A stretch of DNA of 64,000 bases from Ruegeria sediminis (lineage in GTDB: Bacteria > Pseudomonadota > Alphaproteobacteria > Rhodobacterales > Rhodobacteraceae). The position numbers and the translations under genes were made by a program. The DNA is taken from contig NZ_VCPD01000007.1 of assembly GCF_005938215.1 (NCBI RefSeq), positions 1 to 64,000 on the forward strand, in the 5' to 3' direction. Under the pieces are notes generated by a model, which was not told the DNA's origin, ran no database searches, and saw nothing but the letters and a program-made list of their open reading frames with translations. Of this stretch, positions 10,816 to 18,799 are shown one piece after another; position 1 is the first letter of the stretch, and the number at the start of each line of letters is the position of its first letter.

Positions 10816-11969
10816 CCGCGCTTCAGGCCCAGCACCCGGTAGGTTTCGACCGGGTGCGACAGGCCCTTGAGGGTCAGGCCGCCGACCGCTTCGGCCTCGA
10901 GCAGGTCCTCGACATCCAGATAGGCGCGCTGGCTGATGAATATCTGGTCCTGCGCGGCGGCGTCGCAGAGGCGCGACGCCACGTTCACCGCGCCGCCGAT
11001 GGCGGTGTAGTCGGCCCGGCCCTCCTTGCCGACCAGTCCCATCGTGGCGTGGCCGCTGGCGATGCCGATGCCGATGCCGACCTGATGGCCCATCCGGCGC
11101 CACGGCGCGCAGATCTGGTCGAAAGCCGTCTGGACATCCAGCGCCAGCCGCACCGCGTCGAGCACCGGCTGCTCGCACTGGACCGGGTCGTTGAAATAGA
11201 CCATCAGCCCGTCGCCGGACCGGAACCCGATGGTACCGCCGCTGCGCGCCGTCAGCGCCCCCGCGCGATCGTGGAACTGGCGCAGGATCTCGATGACGTC
11301 CTCGGGGTCGAGCGCCTCGGAGAGCGCGGTGAAGTTGCGGATGTCGCAGAACAGGCAGGCGATGTAGCGGCGATGGGTCTGCAGAAGATCCTCGCGCCCG
11401 CCCTGCACCACCGCCTCGGCGATCTGCGGCGCCAGGAACTGCTTGAGCCGTTCCAGCCGGCCGATCTCGCCCGCCTGACGTTCGACCTTGGTTTCGAGCC
11501 GCGCATTGAGTTCCGAGATCTCGGCGGTCTGCGACCGGACGGTGCGGTTGAGGGCGCGGAGCAGGAAGTTCTGGTTCAGCAGCGTGGCGATCACCAGCAG
11601 CACATAGGCCAGCGCCTCGATCCGGTGATCGTAGTTGAGGTAGAGCGTCGCCATCAGGATCGCCACGGCGGCGACGGCCAGTACGACGGGCAGGCTGCGC
11701 TGGTGACGCTCGCGGTCCTTCCAGACGAAGTACATCGCGACAAGCGCCAGCCCCCACATGAACACGGCCTGCACATGCGGGTTGAACATCTGGCGTTCGA
11801 AGCCGAACAGCGCCTCCATCGCGATGCCGACATAGCAGGTGATCAGCGACGCGAAGGCCGCGATCACCGCCGCGCCGCCCGTCGCGAAGCCAAAGCCGGA
11901 CGCGTCCGCCGCCGCGTCCTGCGGCGGTGAACCGGCCTTGGTCGATCCGGGCATTGCGCGATGTGTCAT
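10812..11969 (-). CDS. Membrane-bound class III adenylate/guanylate cyclase
   Basis: The 385-residue protein has about four membrane segments in the first 135 residues, a coiled-coil linker (SELNARLETKVERQAGEIGRL lies in it), then a class III cyclase domain from about 195. The first metal-binding aspartate is in LFCDIRNFT, the second in the SGDGLMVYF stretch, and the GRADYTAIGGAVNVASRL segment is the conserved dimer and transition-state region. This points to synthesis of cAMP or another cyclic nucleotide on the cytoplasmic side. It is one of three class III cyclases in the window. It shares four bases with the convergent dinB end. Confidence 0.85.
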   Translation of the reverse strand: MTHRAMPGSTKAGSPPQDAAADASGFGFATGGAAVIAAFASLITCYVGIAMEALFGFERQMFNPHVQAVFMWGLALVAMYFVWKDRERHQRSLPVVLAVAAVAILMATLYLNYDHRIEALAYVLLVIATLLNQNFLLRALNRTVRSQTAEISELNARLETKVERQAGEIGRLERLKQFLAPQIAEAVVQGGREDLLQTHRRYIACLFCDIRNFTALSEALDPEDVIEILRQFHDRAGALTARSGGTIGFRSGDGLMVYFNDPVQCEQPVLDAVRLALDVQTAFDQICAPWRRMGHQVGIGIGIASGHATMGLVGKEGRADYTAIGGAVNVASRLCDAAAQDQIFISQRAYLDVEDLLEAEAVGGLTLKGLSHPVETYRVLGLKRG

Positions 11970-12051
11970 GACGGAACGGCCCTTGTCCTTTCCGTCAGGT
12001 TAGGACGGTTTGGCGAACCGGTCAAAAAGCCGGAACCGGGCCGAAGACCCG

Positions 12052-12912
12052 CTACTCTGCCGCCAATTGCATCGGATCCTGGCCGATGGCCGCGATCTCG
12101 GCGATCACCTGGCGCAGGAGGGTGCGGAAGGCGTCGAAATTGCCGTTCGGAAGGATCTGCGTCTCGTCGATGTAGAGCGACCGGTCGATCTCGATCTGCA
12201 CCGCGTGCTGCTGGCGCGACGGCCGCCCGTAGGTCTGGGTGACATAGGCGCCGGCGAAGGGCGCGTTGCGCGACACGGTCAACCCCGCCGCGGCGAAGGC
12301 GGCCTCGATCCGGTCCACGACCTCGGACGAGGCCGAGGCGCCGAACCGGTCGCCGATCACGATCTCGGGGCGGGACGTGTGGTTGCGCGTCAGGCCGGCC
12401 ACCGCCTCGCGCGGCATCGAGTGGCAGTCCACCAGGATCGCCTGTCCGAACAGCCGATGCGATTCGTCGAGCAGGGATTTCAGCCGCGCGTGATACGGGC
12501 GCCAATAGGTCTCGATCCGGCGCTGCGCCTCGATCATCGGCAGCTTGCCGCGATAGATCGCCCGCCCGTTCGCCACCACGCGGGGAATCACCCCCAGGCC
12601 CGAGGCGACGCGGGGATTGTGACCGTGCCGCCGGGCGCCGTCGATCAGCGCCGGGTCCAGTTCTTCGGCGCTGCGGTTGAGGTCGAGATAGGCGCGCGGC
12701 ATCGCCGCCTTGAGCAGCGGCATCCCGAACTCGGCGGCCGGTTCGAACAGCAGATCGACGAAAGCGTCCTCGGACGAGCGAATCGCATGACGGTTCAGCA
12801 CCGAGCGTTCCAGGAACTCGGGACTGTAGTCGCGCCCGCTGTGAGGCGAGGAAAACACCACGCAGGACGTGCGATTGGCCGGGGCGCTCAGGTGGTAGGC
12901 TGCGTTCTGCAT
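12052..12912 (-). CDS. N-formylglutamate amidohydrolase family protein
   Basis: The 286-residue product belongs to the N-formylglutamate amidohydrolase (HutG-type) family. It shows the early metal-site region SSPHSGRDYSPEFL, the DLNR motif, HYHPYH-like WRPYHARLKSLL, and ILVDCHSMP. The family hydrolyses N-formyl-L-glutamate, the last step of one histidine degradation route, but no other hut gene is nearby, so the substrate may differ. The start is ATG 12912, preceded by AAGGAGAG. It is divergent from the tRNA-Val gene. Other family members act on related N-acyl amino acids. Confidence 0.82.
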   Translation of the reverse strand: MQNAAYHLSAPANRTSCVVFSSPHSGRDYSPEFLERSVLNRHAIRSSEDAFVDLLFEPAAEFGMPLLKAAMPRAYLDLNRSAEELDPALIDGARRHGHNPRVASGLGVIPRVVANGRAIYRGKLPMIEAQRRIETYWRPYHARLKSLLDESHRLFGQAILVDCHSMPREAVAGLTRNHTSRPEIVIGDRFGASASSEVVDRIEAAFAAAGLTVSRNAPFAGAYVTQTYGRPSRQQHAVQIEIDRSLYIDETQILPNGNFDAFRTLLRQVIAEIAAIGQDPMQLAAE

Positions 12913-13060
12913 GTTCTCTCCTTGTCCGGTGAAATCATAGACCGGAAAATAGTTGTTCCAAAGCCCTTGATCCCCTCGGCGACTCCTTTTATAGAGCCCG
13001 CTACCGGCGCGGGGATCCGCGCCCCATTTCGTTCTGGGGCGGCCACGCGACGGCATTCAT

Positions 13061-13135
<75 letters not shown>

Positions 13136-13216
13136 TGAATTCACTGTTTTGGGTCAAGACCCGAGGCACCCGCTAACCCAGGCGCTGGCCCGCGCCGCAG
13201 GAACTGGAGATAGGCC

Positions 13217-13342
13217 ATGAAGGTCAAGAACTCGCTCCGCTCGCTCAAGAACCGGCACCGCGACTGCCGGATCGTGCGTCGCAAAGGCCGCGTCTATGTG
13301 ATCAACAAGACGCAGCGCAAGTTCAAAGCTCGCCAGGGCTGA
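13217..13342 (+). CDS. rpmJ: 50S ribosomal protein L36, zinc-independent form
   Basis: This 41-residue basic protein (starts [17 protein letters not shown], ends KFKARQG) is bacterial ribosomal protein L36. It is the variant without the zinc-binding Cys3-His set: only one cysteine (C17) is present, as in YkgO-type L36. The N-terminal MKVKNSL and the C-terminal KARQG are family constants. A GGAGAT ribosome site lies upstream and a strong intrinsic terminator follows 23 bases after the stop. It lies 80 bases after the tRNA-Val gene and may share its transcript. Confidence 0.95.
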   Translation: MKVKNSLRSLKNRHRDCRIVRRKGRVYVINKTQRKFKARQG

Positions 13343-13364
13343 GAATTCCGCACATCGAGTTTCG

Positions 13365-13395
13365 AAAGCCGCGCCTCCGGGCGCGGCTTTTTTTT
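13365..13395 (+). terminator. Strong intrinsic terminator after rpmJ
   Basis: An 11-base-pair perfect stem (13365-13375 with 13380-13390) around a TCCG tetraloop runs directly into eight T residues. It terminates the tRNA-Val/rpmJ transcript. Confidence 0.93.
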
Positions 13396-13625
13396 CGTTT
13401 GGGTCGGCGGGTCGGCGGCCCCTCCCGGGGGAGGCAGAACTGCCATCATGTAGCCGCAGCGGTGTCGAATATGGTATAATTACACCTACGGCTCATGTTC
13501 GAATCGAAGTCGGGCAAACCTGTCTGAAAAAACTTCGTAGCCAATACTTTGTTAACCATAAAACTATTCAAGCAGGATTGCGTGGCACCGGCTCCGTTAC
13601 CGAACGATTCGATTGGGAGGCTGTC

Positions 13626-14156
13626 ATGAAAACCAAGCTCTTATTCTCCTGCGCAAGTTTCACCCTGTTTGTCGGTGCGTCCGCATTGGTTGCCGACACC
13701 GCCGCGATGATCGCCAGCGCAGAAAGTTCAGGCCCGCCGATGGTAACGTCGGCAGCAACCATCAAGGCCGCGGACGGCACAGTGCTCCGCGAAGGGACGA
13801 ACGGGTATACCTGCTATCCGCAGCAGGAAGCCATTGGCCCGATGTGTAACGACGCGACCTGGGACGCGCTGATCAGCGCGCTGATGAACAAGGAAGACTT
13901 CTCGCCCGACAGTTTCAGCGTGTCCTACATGCTTGCGGGTGAAGGGACTGCAATCGGCGTCAGCAACAGCGACCCCTATGCCACGGACCCCAACGCTAGC
14001 GAGGACTGGGTCAAGGAAGGTCCGCACCTGATGATCATCCTGCCGAACAAGGCCATGCTTGACGGGTTGTCTACCGACCCGAATGACCCGGTCTACGTTA
14101 TGTGGAAAGACACGCCCTACGCCCACGTCATGGTGAAAATCGCTGCCGGCCAATAA
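13626..14156 (+). CDS. Exported protein of unknown function, lower GC than neighbours
   Basis: The 176-residue product has a signal peptide (KTKLLFSCASFTLFVGASALVA region) and a mature domain with a cysteine pair (GYTCYPQQ and GPMCNDATW) that probably forms a disulfide. Acidic, Asn-rich stretches (SNSDPYATDPNASEDW) precede a hydrophobic LMIILPN strand. No family is recognised. GGGAGG precedes ATG 13626. The gene and its 280-base upstream region are visibly less GC-rich than the window, with a TATAAT at 13475-13480, which hints at recent acquisition or a different selection regime. It is a single-gene unit. Confidence 0.65.
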   Translation: MKTKLLFSCASFTLFVGASALVADTAAMIASAESSGPPMVTSAATIKAADGTVLREGTNGYTCYPQQEAIGPMCNDATWDALISALMNKEDFSPDSFSVSYMLAGEGTAIGVSNSDPYATDPNASEDWVKEGPHLMIILPNKAMLDGLSTDPNDPVYVMWKDTPYAHVMVKIAAGQ

Positions 14157-14284
14157 CACAGCGTCAATCCCATGCGGCGTCGCTGTCGGCGAGTTCGCTA
14201 TGGCGCAGCGTGGCTGACTGAAGCGGCACTCCCTGCGACAAAATTTTCCGAGCAATTCTGTCGGAAATGCTTGCGTCCGGCGCG

Positions 14285-14306
14285 GATTTGTTTAATTGAG
14301 CAAATC
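14285..14306. promoter_or_regulatory. Inverted repeat upstream of the iron-binding protein gene
   Basis: GATTTG and CAAATC are perfect 6-base arms separated by 10 bases containing TTTAAT. The element lies 44 bases before the ATG of the ferric-iron binding protein gene. An iron-responsive operator (Fur, Irr or RirA type) would be expected here, but the repeat does not match a box I can name with confidence. Confidence 0.4.
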
Positions 14307-14349
14307 AGTCGGGTTAGATCCCGTGAGTACAGAAACGTTGGGACACACA

Positions 14350-15366
14350 ATGCTGAAATCTTCCACCTGCATCGCCGCCGCGCTGACGGCCCTTGTCGCC
14401 ACCTCTGCCGCCGCCGATGGCGAGCTGAACCTCTATTCGTCGCGCCACTACGACACCGACGAACGCCTCTACACCGATTTCGAAGAAGCCACCGGCATCA
14501 AGATCAACCGCATCGAAGGCAAGGCCGACGAGCTGATCGCGCGGCTCGAGGCCGAAGGCGCGAACTCGCCCGCCGACATCCTGCTGACCGTGGACACCTC
14601 GCGCCTGGCGCGCGCCAAGGATGCGGGCCTGCTGCAGGCGGTGGACAGCGCGCTTCTGGAAGAGCGCATCCCGGCCAACCTGCAGGATGCGGACAACCAG
14701 TGGTTCGGCTTCTCGCAGCGCGCGCGCATGTTCTTTTACGACAAGGCCGACGTGAGCAATCCGCCCGCCACCTACCTGGATCTGGCCAAGCCGGAATACA
14801 AGGGCCTGGTCTGCGTCCGCTCGTCGACCAACACCTACAACCAGACGCTGCTGGCCGCGATCATCACCAACCACGGCGCCGAGGCCGCCAAGGAATGGGC
14901 CGAGGGCGTGGTCGCCAACATGGCGCGCGAACCGCAGGGCGGCGACACCGACCAGCTGCGCGGCATCGTGTCGGGCGAGTGCGAGATCGCGGTGTCGAAC
15001 TCCTACTACTTCGCCCGCGCGCTGCGGAAGGACGTGGACGGCCTGAGCGCCGCGATCGACACGATCGGCATCCAGTTCCCGTCGCAGGACGCCGAGGGCG
15101 CGCACATGAACCTGTCGGGCGCCGGCGTGGCCGCACATGCGCCGAACAAGGACAACGCGATCAAGTTCCTCGAATACCTGGCGAGCGATCAGGCGCAGGT
15201 CTATTTCTCGAACGGCAATGACGAATACCCGGCGGTCGCGGGCGTCGCCGTGGCCGAGAACGTCGCCGCACTGGGCGAATTCAAGGCGGATGAGGTGAAC
15301 CTTTCGGAGGTCGCCAAGAACATTCCCGAGGCGCAGAAGATCTTCAACGAGGTCGGCTGGAAATAA
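14350..15366 (+). CDS. Ferric-iron ABC transporter periplasmic binding protein (FbpA/FutA-type)
   Basis: This 338-residue periplasmic protein captures Fe(III) for import. The signal peptide ends near residue 22 (TSAAA-D). The mature start GELNLYSSRHYDTDERLY is characteristic of the family, with Y34 a likely ligand, and the iron-binding tyrosine pair is Y219-Y220 in SNSYYFARAL. Length fits. It stands alone between an inverted-repeat element and a terminator at 15392. The matching permease is 1.6 kb downstream on the other strand and no ATPase gene is seen nearby, so the transporter is genetically split. Confidence 0.9.
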   Translation: MLKSSTCIAAALTALVATSAAADGELNLYSSRHYDTDERLYTDFEEATGIKINRIEGKADELIARLEAEGANSPADILLTVDTSRLARAKDAGLLQAVDSALLEERIPANLQDADNQWFGFSQRARMFFYDKADVSNPPATYLDLAKPEYKGLVCVRSSTNTYNQTLLAAIITNHGAEAAKEWAEGVVANMAREPQGGDTDQLRGIVSGECEIAVSNSYYFARALRKDVDGLSAAIDTIGIQFPSQDAEGAHMNLSGAGVAAHAPNKDNAIKFLEYLASDQAQVYFSNGNDEYPAVAGVAVAENVAALGEFKADEVNLSEVAKNIPEAQKIFNEVGWK

Positions 15367-15391
15367 GCTGCCCGAAATTCAGGCAGTTGCG

Positions 15392-15419
15392 GGCGCAGGG
15401 GTTTTCCCTGCGCCTTTTT
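15392..15419 (+). terminator. Intrinsic terminator after the iron-binding protein gene
   Basis: GGCGCAGGG pairs perfectly with CCCTGCGCC around a 5-base loop, followed by five T residues. It lies 25 bases after the stop codon. Confidence 0.92.
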
Positions 15420-15485
15420 CATTTGAAATTCTTTCTCTTTCAGCGCAGCATTTCCGAAATTGGGAATCTGTTCCGGATATGAACG

Positions 15486-16040
15486 ATGCTGGATGATCTG
15501 TCGGGGCGCCTCGCCGGGCGCCTGAAGGAGTTGCGGCTGGACCGGGGATGGTCGCTGGACCAGCTGGCCGGGGAAAGCGGGCTCAGCCGGGCGACGCTGT
15601 CGCGGATGGAGAAGGGCGAGGTCAGCCCGACGGCGGAAAGCCTCGGCCGCCTGTGCGCGGCCTTCGGCCTGCCGATGTCGCGCCTGCTGATGATGGTCGA
15701 AGAGACCTTTGCGCCCAAGGTGCCCTACGAGCGGCAGACCGAATGGACCGACCCGGAAACGGGATACACCCGCCGGTCGGTCTCGCCGCCGTCGCCGGGG
15801 CTGAGCGGCGAGGTTCTTGAATGCCACCTGCCGCCCGGCACGGCGATCGCCTATGACGCGCCGCCGAGGCCCGGGCAGGAGCATCATCTGGTCATGCTGG
15901 ATGGCGCGCTGACGCTGACGGTGGACGGCACCCCGCACGAGTTGCGGGCGGGCGACACCCTGCGCTATCACCTGTCGGGTCCGAACCGGTTCGAGACCGG
16001 CCCGCAGCGCGGGGCGCGCTACTTGCTGGTGCTGATATGA
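15486..16040 (+). CDS. XRE-family transcriptional regulator with C-terminal cupin domain
   Basis: The 184-residue protein has an N-terminal helix-turn-helix (about residues 8-62; LDQLAGESGLSRATLSRMEKG is the recognition unit) and a C-terminal cupin from about 105 (HHLVMLDGALTLTVDGTPHELRAGDTL). This architecture is typical of regulators that sense a small molecule bound in the cupin. It is first in a three-gene operon: its stop overlaps the GNAT start (ATGA at 16037-16040). It therefore most likely controls the acetyltransferase and small permease, and perhaps neighbours. Confidence 0.87.
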   Translation: MLDDLSGRLAGRLKELRLDRGWSLDQLAGESGLSRATLSRMEKGEVSPTAESLGRLCAAFGLPMSRLLMMVEETFAPKVPYERQTEWTDPETGYTRRSVSPPSPGLSGEVLECHLPPGTAIAYDAPPRPGQEHHLVMLDGALTLTVDGTPHELRAGDTLRYHLSGPNRFETGPQRGARYLLVLI

Positions 16041-16555
16041 TCTCGCGGTTGGAGCAGGCAGAGCTTGCCGGGGCGCTGGAGGATCTGACCGGGATCCTGC
16101 ATGGATGCGTTCATGCGGGGGCCAGCGTCGGGTTCATCCTGCCCTACGACGCGTCGGAGGCGCGCGCCTATTGGCGGGACCGGGTCTATCCCGCGGTCGC
16201 GGCCAACGGCACCGACCTGTTCGCGGCGCACGACGGCGGCAGGATCCGTGGCACCGTGCAACTGGCGATGGCGGCGATGCCGAACCAGCCGCACCGGGCG
16301 GATGTGGCCAAGCTGCTGGTGCATCCCGACGCGCGGCGGCGCGGGTTGGGCCGCGCGCTGATGCAGGCGCTGGAGGCGCGGGCGCGGGATCTGCGCCGGA
16401 CGCTGCTGGTGCTGGACACCCGCAGCTTCGACCCGTCGCGGCAACTTTATGAAAGCCTCGGCTACGAGGTGGCCGGCGAAATCCCGCAATACTGCCGCAA
16501 CCCGTTCGAAGACCGCTACGAGCCGACGACCTACATGTACAAGGTGCTGGCATGA
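16037..16555 (+). CDS. GNAT-family N-acetyltransferase
   Basis: The 172-residue GNAT protein shows the acetyl-CoA pyrophosphate loop VHPDARRRGLGRALMQALEA (about 93-112) and the later strand LLVLDTRS followed by ARLYESLGYE-like SRQLYESLGYEVAGEIP. The transferred-group acceptor is unknown. It is coupled to the upstream cupin-HTH regulator and to the downstream small permease by 4-base overlaps, so the three probably act on one compound, with the enzyme detoxifying it and the permease moving it. That link is inference from context. Confidence 0.85.
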   Translation: MISRLEQAELAGALEDLTGILHGCVHAGASVGFILPYDASEARAYWRDRVYPAVAANGTDLFAAHDGGRIRGTVQLAMAAMPNQPHRADVAKLLVHPDARRRGLGRALMQALEARARDLRRTLLVLDTRSFDPSRQLYESLGYEVAGEIPQYCRNPFEDRYEPTTYMYKVLA

Positions 16556-16995
16556 TCCCGGTGCTGATCCTTGCGGTGATCGCGGGCGGCGCGCTGATCG
16601 CGGCGCAGGGGCCGATCTATACGCGTATGGCCGGGATGCTGGGCGGTCCCGTGCAGGCGGCGATGCTGGCCTTCGCCGTCGGCGCCGTCGCGCTGCTGGC
16701 CCTGCTGACGGCGGTGGGCGGCCCGTTTCCGCGTCGCGCCGACATGGCGGCGGTGCCGCTCTGGGTCTGGGCCGGCGGGCTGATCGGCGTCTACGTGGTG
16801 CTGACCTCGATCCTGGCGGTGCCGCGGTTGGGCGTGGCGTCCTACATGGTCTGCGTGATCGTCGGGCAACTGGCGGCGGGCTACGCCTATGACAGGTTCG
16901 GCGCCTTCGGCATGGCGGTGCGCGAGTTCTCGGCGGCCAATCTGGCCGGCCTGGCGATGGTCGCGGCAGGCGCCGTGCTGGTGGTCTGGCGCTAG
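16552..16995 (+). CDS. DMT-superfamily small transporter (YdcZ/DUF606-like)
   Basis: The 147-residue protein has about five membrane helices and the DUF606/YdcZ pattern (ISQGPIYTRMAGMLGGPVQAA-like beginning, then LGVASYMVCVIVGQLAAG). These half-size members of the drug/metabolite transporter superfamily act as dimers; substrates are mostly unknown. It is the last gene of the regulator-GNAT-permease operon, overlapping the GNAT stop by four bases, and overlaps the convergent iron permease gene by four bases. Confidence 0.8.
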   Translation: MIPVLILAVIAGGALIAAQGPIYTRMAGMLGGPVQAAMLAFAVGAVALLALLTAVGGPFPRRADMAAVPLWVWAGGLIGVYVVLTSILAVPRLGVASYMVCVIVGQLAAGYAYDRFGAFGMAVREFSAANLAGLAMVAAGAVLVVWR

Positions 16996-18659
16996 CGGTG
17001 GCGCCCGACCTGGCGGCAGATCAGAATCACCGGCAGCAGGCCCACGGCGAGGATCACCAGCGACGGCACCGCCGCGCCCTCGAGCCGCTCGTCCGAGGCC
17101 AGCCGGTAGGCCTGCACCGCCAGCGTGTCGAAGTTGAAGGGGCGCATGATGAGAGTCGCCGGCAGTTCCTTCATCACGTCCACGAAGACGATCAGCAGCG
17201 CGGTCAGCAGCGACGGGGTCAGGATCGGCAGATGCACCCGGCGCAGCGTGCCGAGCGGGGTCTGCCCCAGCGACCGCGCGGCGGCGTCCATGTTGGCGTG
17301 GACCGTGCTCTGCCCGCCTTCGTAGGCGCTGAGCGCGGCGGCCAGGAAGCGCACCATGTAGGCCGCGATCAGCAGCCAGATTGATCCGGTCACCAGCAGG
17401 CCGGTCGAGATGTCGAAGGTCTCGCGCATCCAGGCGTCGAGCGCGTTGTCGAACCGGGCGAAGGGCACCATCAGCCCGACCGCGATCACCCCGCCGGGCA
17501 CCGCATAGCCCAGCCGCGCCAGATAGGCCGCCGCATCGGATCCGCGCCCGGGTTTCAGGCGCTGGAAGAAGCCGACGCAGATTGCCGCGCAGACCGTCAC
17601 CATCGCCGCGGTTCCGGCCAGGATCAGCGAGTTCCGGATGAAGCCGACATAACGGCGCGACAGCAGGTCCTGTTCCGAGTCCAGCCCCATCTGCAGCAGG
17701 ATCACCACCGGCAGGAGAAACCCGAACACCACCGGGATCACGCACAGGACCAGCGCCGCTGCCGATTGCCAGCCCTTGAGCTGGGCGGCGGGCAGGGCCG
17801 CGTGGCGCTTGCCGGCCTGGTAGTATTTCGCCTTGCCGCGCTGGGTGCGCTCGGTCACCGCCATGACCAGCGCGAAGCCCAGCAGGCACAGCGCCAGCTG
17901 CGCCGCCGCGGCGCGGTCGGCCATCGAGAACCAGCTGGTGTAGATGCCGGTGGCGAAGGTCTGCACGCCGAAATAGGCGACGGTGCCGAAATCGGCGATG
18001 GTCTCCATCACCGCCAGCAGCACGCCTCCGGCGATGGCGGGGCGGGCCATGGGCAACGAGACGCGCCAGAAGGCGGACCAGGCGCTGCTGCCCAGCGCCC
18101 GGGCGGCCAGGAAGGCGGTGGCGCTTTGTTGCAGGAAGGCGGCGCGGGCCAGCAGGTAGACGTAAGGATAGAGCACCAGCACCAGCATCAGGGCCGCGCC
18201 CTCGGTCGAGCGGATCTCGGGGAACCAGTAGTCGCGCGGCCCCCAGCCGGTCACCTGCCTGAGCGTGGTCTGTACGATGCCGGGATGATCCAGCACGAAG
18301 GTATAGGCATAGGCCAGAACATAGGCGGGAAAGGCCAGCGGCAAGACCAGGGCGATTTCCAGCAGCCGGACGCCGGGAAAGCGGGTCATGGTCACCAGCC
18401 ACGCCGCGCCGACGCCGATGGCGAAGGTGCCGATCGACACCAGCAGCACCAGCACCGCGGTGGTCATCGCATAGCGCGGCAGCACCGTGTCCAGCAGGTG
18501 CGAGATCGTGTCGGTGCCGCCGGTCACGGCCGCCAGCACCACGGCGACCATGGGCAGCAGGCAGGCGGCGGCGATCAGGTACGCCGCCCCGCCCAGCACC
18601 CTGGTTCCGCGCGCGCTTTTGTGGCGCGATCCGTGCTCTGAATATTCGATCTGGGCCAT
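16992..18659 (-). CDS. Ferric-iron ABC transporter permease (FbpB-type, fused double domain)
   Basis: This 555-residue permease consists of two fused binding-protein-dependent transport domains with about 12 membrane helices. EAA-like loops are visible in each half: the stretch ending in WRVSLPMARPAIAGG in the first and AARSLGQTPLGTLRRVHLPI in the second. This is the FbpB architecture for Fe(III) import. It should pair with the binding protein encoded at 14350-15366. No ATPase gene follows on this strand, so an ATPase encoded elsewhere must energise it. It starts 140 bases from the divergent cyclase gene. Confidence 0.9.
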   Translation of the reverse strand: MAQIEYSEHGSRHKSARGTRVLGGAAYLIAAACLLPMVAVVLAAVTGGTDTISHLLDTVLPRYAMTTAVLVLLVSIGTFAIGVGAAWLVTMTRFPGVRLLEIALVLPLAFPAYVLAYAYTFVLDHPGIVQTTLRQVTGWGPRDYWFPEIRSTEGAALMLVLVLYPYVYLLARAAFLQQSATAFLAARALGSSAWSAFWRVSLPMARPAIAGGVLLAVMETIADFGTVAYFGVQTFATGIYTSWFSMADRAAAAQLALCLLGFALVMAVTERTQRGKAKYYQAGKRHAALPAAQLKGWQSAAALVLCVIPVVFGFLLPVVILLQMGLDSEQDLLSRRYVGFIRNSLILAGTAAMVTVCAAICVGFFQRLKPGRGSDAAAYLARLGYAVPGGVIAVGLMVPFARFDNALDAWMRETFDISTGLLVTGSIWLLIAAYMVRFLAAALSAYEGGQSTVHANMDAAARSLGQTPLGTLRRVHLPILTPSLLTALLIVFVDVMKELPATLIMRPFNFDTLAVQAYRLASDERLEGAAVPSLVILAVGLLPVILICRQVGRHR

Positions 18660-18799
18660 GGTCCCGGCTTGCGGCGCGGTTCGTGTTGCGTTGCGCCATT
18701 AATCGACCAAATTACTCGGAAACGCCAGTGCGGATGCGAAGAATTTTCGCGGAAATCGCGGCCGTTCCGGTATCCTGCGGGCAGTATGGGAGCGGATCA

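Noticed and set aside
12052..12912. Histidine utilisation (hut) operon
   Set aside because: Only a HutG-like amidohydrolase is present; no hutH, hutU or hutI lies nearby, so the pathway cannot be claimed.
16531..18699. 722-codon open frame on the - strand overlapping the iron permease
   Set aside because: It reads the permease gene in another frame; the 555-residue frame has clear membrane helices and EAA loops.
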